From NCBI GenBank assembly GCA_020744425.1, contig JAGMUV010000001.1, positions 5,890,001-5,954,000 on the forward strand: a DNA stretch of 64,000 nucleotides, given 5' to 3'. The stretch is from Dactylonectria macrodidyma (lineage: Eukaryota; Ascomycota; Sordariomycetes; Hypocreales; Nectriaceae). A model generated the notes under the pieces. It ran no database searches. It was not told the DNA's origin and worked only from the letters and a program-made list of their open reading frames with translations. The position numbers and the translations under genes were made by a program. Below are positions 59,421-64,000 of this stretch, one piece after another (position 1 is the first letter of the stretch; the number at the start of each line of letters is the position of its first letter).

Positions 59421-60324
59421 AGTTCTTAAGCTTAGAGTCTTTTAAATCCTTAGAGAGTAAAAAAGAAGTTAAGTAATATATAATAATTAGATATTAATAA
59501 GATAATTTAAAAGTATATTTAATATTAAAAATAGACTAAAGCTTACTCTCTTTCTTTAAAAGTAAGCTTCTTTTTATAAGACCTTTTAAATAGAGTTTAG
59601 CTTTATAAAAAGTATAGAGCTATTATAACTTTATTAACTCATATTAACTAATAAGGCTTTAATATAGACTTAATATTCTATTAATAGTCTTTAATCTTAC
59701 TTTATACTTTAAGTTTATTATAAAACTTTATATTATTCCTTTTTTCTTTAAAAATCTATTTTTAAATTTAATAATACTTTTATTATTAAAGAAATATATT
59801 AGAATTATTTATTAATATATATTAAATAATACTTATTACTAATTATAGAAAATAAATAGATATATATTATATTTAATTCAATTTAATTAAATAAGTCATT
59901 ACTTAATAATTAATTTTTTAATTTTTAAAAGTTAATTTAGTATAAATTAATTATAAATTATTAGCTTTATTTAAATATAAGAATCTTATTATATTCTAAC
60001 TCTTAAGACCTTTCTTTTTTTTTATATTATACTTTTTTTAATTTATTTAATAATTAGTCTGTTTTATAATAGCTTTATAATATATTATAATTCTTATTTA
60101 ATTTATTTATAAAGCTCTTTTAATTCTTTAATAATCTTTATAAACTTTAGCTTTATTTAATTTAATTAATTCTTTTAATTATATATATATATAATTATTA
60201 ATTACTTTTTAAAATTCTAATAACTCTTTTTTAATTAAGCTATTTACTTTATATATATTAATTTATCTTAAGTCTTTATTTATTATAAGTATTTAATATA
60301 TTTCTTATATATATAACACTTTTA
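59421..60324. repeat. Repeat R2, right copy, first part
   Basis: Matches the left border repeat at 22,080-22,810 at both ends; the middle, about 59,530-60,060, has no counterpart there. It is interrupted by R1 copy g. Confidence 0.6.
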
Positions 60325-61463
60325 CGCTATTAAAACCGCTATTCGGACTTTTATTTCTACGCGGCTGCGTTCCTCGTTACTGCGTTTCTATACAGTTATG
60401 TATTTATATTGCTTGAGTTATCTTAAGACGAAGGACTCGATTGATTAGTTGACCTAGTTATAGATAGACTCTTATCCCTCCTCCCTTATAAAACCTTCCT
60501 CTACTAAATCCTTTAACCTATTACAGTTAATATTAAAGGCGATTATAGTAGGATTCCCTTAGTTTCTAATACAATTATCACTCCTTCGGCTATATATTAA
60601 TTAATATAAGGTTAGCCTATAATTATATAACTTATATATTATAGTTAATGCTCTTTAGGTTATTAAAGAAGGCATTATTAATAGTTATTATTTCTTTCTT
60701 TACTTCTTTTTAAATTAATTCTTTTAATAAGACTTACTCTATTTTAATCTATCAGATTATATCCTTATTTAATAAGGCTTATAAGAATAGGTTCTCTTAG
60801 AGGATATAATAATTAAAGATCACTAGCTAGATAAGCCTCTTATAATTAGACTAGCTAAACTCAGCCTCTATTATGCATTCTAAGCTAGATAAATAAGATA
60901 CTCTTTATAAGTTAGGAAGCAGGCTTTAATCTTTTTTAATTCTTTTAGCTAGTGTATATATAAGACGATTCTCGTATATTAGTATTAGCGAGGGTCTGCC
61001 AGGCTGTCGCGCGATGCGCTATACGCGCATTATATCGTTTGTTTAGTCAGGGGGGGTTATTATAAGTCGGTTATATTGCGAGCAGTTGAATTGCGATGTA
61101 ATAGGAATTATAAAGCAGTAATTGAATTGCGACTTAGAATTGCGATAAGGTAACTTAGAATGCGATAAATGCAGAGCCCTTATAGGGCTTTTATTGTATG
61201 ACGATTTTGCCTTCTGATATCTAGCTTTTCTATCTAGCTTTTCTATCTAGCTTTCTAGCTGCTTGATGCATTTCGAAGGGTTGATTAGGATAGTAAGGCT
61301 TGCACCCTAATGCAGTAGAAACTCTAGTCATTCTGAGTTACTGTTGCCTTGGGCTTGGGTTTTGGGCCTTTATACTATTATTCACTATTGGTTATTTTTT
61401 ATTTTTTTACTATTTAACCTCTAGCCCCTCTCTGAGTGTGTGCTGCTAAGGACTATAACCTTA
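60325..61463 (+). mobile_element. R1 repeat, copy g, 1,139 bases
   Basis: Flanked by the 14-base duplication ATATAACACTTTTA (60,311-60,324 and 61,464-61,477). Moderately RIP-mutated. About 80 bases longer than copy a because of extra sequence at about 61,070-61,160 (repeats of AATTGCGA). Confidence 0.8.
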
Positions 61464-61477
61464 ATATAACACTTTTA

Positions 61478-62113
61478 ATATAATTAAAGCTAATTAAGAT
61501 TATTATATTATTATTAATTTATAATATATTCTATATAAAATTATTTACTAATATATATCTATTAGCTCTTTATATTATAATCTTTATATTATAATCTTTG
61601 TATTTTAAATAAAAAGAAAGATTACTAATTATAGGCTTATTATTTTATTATTATTAAATTTTTATTAATTTATAATAATATTAATAATTTAATAAAAAGT
61701 AATTTTAAAGATTTTAATACTTTATATGTTTATATTATTTATTTTATTATAATAATATTAATACTATTTGAATTTTAAACATATTTATTTTTTAGTATTA
61801 AATTAATTTTATTTCTTTATATTTTTTTAAAGCTTTATTATAATTAAGACTTATTATATTTAATACTTTTTATTAAAAAATAAAACTAAGAAATTATATA
61901 TTAATTTTATTTCTTTTATAATTTTTTATTAATTTATATTAGCTTTATTTATTTATATATAATTAATAAATTTAAAAATATTATAAATACTTAATTATTC
62001 TTAAGTTATATATATAATATAAATAATATTTATAGTATAGGTTTCTTATTTTTATTTATATATTTGAATATCTAACCTTTTTTAATATTAATCTCTTTAT
62101 TATTAATAATATT
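61478..62113. other. R2 remainder and featureless AT DNA
   Basis: The first 80 bases continue R2. The remainder is A+T with no recognisable repeat end or coding ghost. Confidence 0.5.
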
Positions 62114-63177
62114 ACTATTAAAACCACTATTCAGACTTTTATTTTTATATTAATATATTTCTATATAGTTATATATTTATATTACTTAAGTTATCTTCAG
62201 ATAAAGGACTTAATTAATTAGTTAACCTCGTTATAAATAGACTCTTATCCCTCCTCCTTTATAAAACCTTCTTCTATTAAATCCTTTAACTATTTGATTT
62301 CCTTAATTTCTAATATATTACTCTTTTAACTATATATTAATATAATATTAGCTTATAATTATATAATTTATATATTATAACTCTTTAAGTTATTAAAAAA
62401 AGTATTATTAATAATTTTCTTTTTTTATTTCTTTTTAAACTAATTCTTTTAATAAGACTTACTCTATTTTAATCTATTAAATTATATCCTTATTTAATAA
62501 AGTTTATAAGAATAAACTTTTTAAAAAGATATAATAATTAAAGATTATTAATTAAATAAGCTTTTTTAAATTAGGTTAGTTAAACTTAGCTTTTATTATA
62601 TATTCTAAGTTAAATAAGTAAAATACTTTTTATAGCTTAAGAAGCAGGCTTTAATTAATTATCTTTAATTCTTTTAGCTAATATATATATAAGATAATTC
62701 TTATATATTAGTATTAATAAGGGTCTATTAGGCTATTATATAATGCACTATATGTATATTATATTATTTATTTTAATTAGAGGGGGTTATTATAAGTTAT
62801 TTATATTATAAGTAAGTAATTAAATTGCGATATAATGGGAATTGTAAAGCGGTAAATAAATTATAACTTAGAATTATAATAAGCTTAGAATATGATAAAT
62901 GCAGAGCCTTTATAAAGCTTTTATTATATAATAATTTTGCCTTCTAATATCTAGCTTTTCTATCTAGCTTTCTAGCTACTTAATGCATTTTAAAGGGTTA
63001 ATTAAGATAATAAGGTATATACTCTAATATAGTAAAAACTTTAGTTATTCTGAGTTACTATTATCTTAGGCTTAGGTTTTAAGTCTTTATACTATTATTT
63101 ATTATTCATTTGTTTTTTTTTACTATTTAACCTCTAGCTTCTCTCTAAGTATACACTACTAAAGGACTATAATCTTA
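62114..63177 (+). repeat. R1 repeat, copy h
   Basis: Begins ACTATTAAAACCACTATTCA and ends GGACTATAATCTTA; more mutated than copies a and g. Flanks share an AATAATAT-like stretch, but a clean duplication is not evident. Confidence 0.75.
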
Positions 63178-63189
63178 ATAATATATTAT

Positions 63190-63410
63190 ATATGCTTTAT
63201 ATTATTTATTTAATTAGAAGAGGTTATTATAAGTTAGTTATATTATAAGTAATTAAATTATAATATAATAAGAATTATAAAGTATTAAATTATAATATAA
63301 TTAGAATTATAATAAGCTTAGAATATAATAAAGTAAAGCTCTTATAAGGCTTTTATTATATAATGATTTTACTTTTTAATATTTAGGTTTTTTATTTAGC
63401 TTTTCTATTA
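63190..63410 (+). repeat. R1 fragment, copy i
   Basis: Corresponds to the middle of R1 (counterpart of the AGTCAGGGGGGGT to TCTAGCTTTTCTA part), lacking both ends. Confidence 0.6.
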
Positions 63411-64000
63411 CTATTAAAACTACTATTCAAACTTTTATTTTTATATTACTGCGTTTTTATATTATATATTTATATTACTTTAGTTATTTTAAAATAAAGG
63501 ATTTAATTAATTAGTTAACTTAGTTATAAATAGATTCTTATCCCCCTTCCTTTAATTACTAAAAACTAACCTTTTTTTATTAAATCCTTTAACTTATTAT
63601 AATTAATATTAAAAATAATTATAATAAGATTTCTTTAATTTTAAATATAATTATTATTTTTATAATTATATATTAATTAATATAATTTTAATTTATAATT
63701 ATATAATTTATATATTATAATTCTTTAAATTATTAAATAAAGTATTATTAATAGTTATTATTTCTTTTTATTTCTTTTTTTAAATTAATTCTTTTAATAA
63801 AACTTATTTTATTTTTATTTATTAAATTATATTTTTATTTAATAAAGCTTATAAGAATAGGTTTTTTTTAAAAAAAAAAAATTAATTAAATAAGCTTTTT
63901 ATAATTAGATTAATTAAATTTAGCTTTTATTATATATTTTAAATTAAATAAATAAAATACTCTTTATAATTTAAAAAGTAAGTTTTAATCTTTTTTAATT
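63411..64000 (+). repeat. R1 repeat, copy j, cut by window end
   Basis: Begins CTATTAAAACTACTATTCAA directly after fragment i and runs off the window; heavily RIP-mutated. Confidence 0.7.

Larger units (their letters stand above)
22071..64000. other. RIP-mutated AT-rich transposon block
   Basis: From 22,071 to the window end the sequence is overwhelmingly A+T and TpA-rich, and no frame beyond about 76 codons survives. Paired repeats differ almost only by C/T and G/A transitions on both strands, for example the E2 repeats at 31,325 and 46,900. Ghost coding frames have Gln and Trp codons turned into TAA/TAG and Asp turned into Asn. This is the known pattern of RIP. The contents are listed below. 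Whether it is centromeric, subtelomeric or an internal AT isochore is not decidable here. Confidence 0.9.

Noticed and set aside
22071..64000. Mitochondrial DNA insertion or contamination as the cause of the A+T richness
   Set aside because: Paired LTRs, target duplications and transition-only differences explain the composition, and no mitochondrial genes are recognisable.

Overview
The window looks like a filamentous ascomycete (Pezizomycotina, probably Sordariomycetes). Genes carry short GT..AG introns of about 47-131 bases with CTAAC/CTGAC-like branch sites. They encode fungal Zn2Cys6 regulators, an ACS-family MFS permease and a Tad2 deaminase. The second part shows the signature of repeat-induced point mutation (RIP): extreme A+T, TpA excess, and repeat copies that differ almost only by C-to-T/G-to-A transitions. 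I could not run searches, so the organism is an inference.

Bases 1-22,070 are ordinary gene-bearing DNA with seven supported genes. In order: a DUF2439 (Mte1/Dbl2/ZGRF1-N-like) protein; a cysteine-rich protein with half a Zn2Cys6 motif; a second half-cluster regulator with a predicted C-terminal membrane helix; the tRNA adenosine deaminase subunit Tad2; an ACS/Dal5-like permease (minus strand); a divergently transcribed Zn2Cys6 regulator with an AlcR-like long zinc loop; and an NAD-dependent 3-hydroxyacyl-CoA-dehydrogenase-type enzyme that ends exactly at the edge of the A+T block. The last three look like a small catabolic module. The palindrome CGGATCCG, always followed by A, occurs four times between the permease and the regulator and twice upstream of the dehydrogenase. 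I saw it nowhere else in the gene-bearing part. It is an inverted CGG pair of the kind Zn2Cys6 dimers bind.

Bases 22,071-64,000 contain no intact gene. They are a nest of RIP-degraded transposons whose ends can be fixed by long terminal repeats and target-site duplications. Gypsy E4 (30,145-56,606) was entered by gypsy E2 (31,325-47,282), which was entered by gypsy E3 (32,566-40,710, reversed). A further gypsy E1 (22,889-29,183, reversed) lies inside a copy of repeat R1. R1 is a family of about 1.06-1.14 kb without terminal inverted repeats, flanked by 14-15 base duplications in three copies. Short TA-flanked inverted-repeat elements of 417-442 bases, each with a doubled motif in its termini, are scattered among them, one inside another. 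E2 and E4 keep recognisable chromodomains, and the gypsies carry traces of an antisense cysteine-rich/coiled-coil accessory frame. The block could be pericentromeric or subtelomeric heterochromatin or an internal AT isochore; the window alone does not decide.
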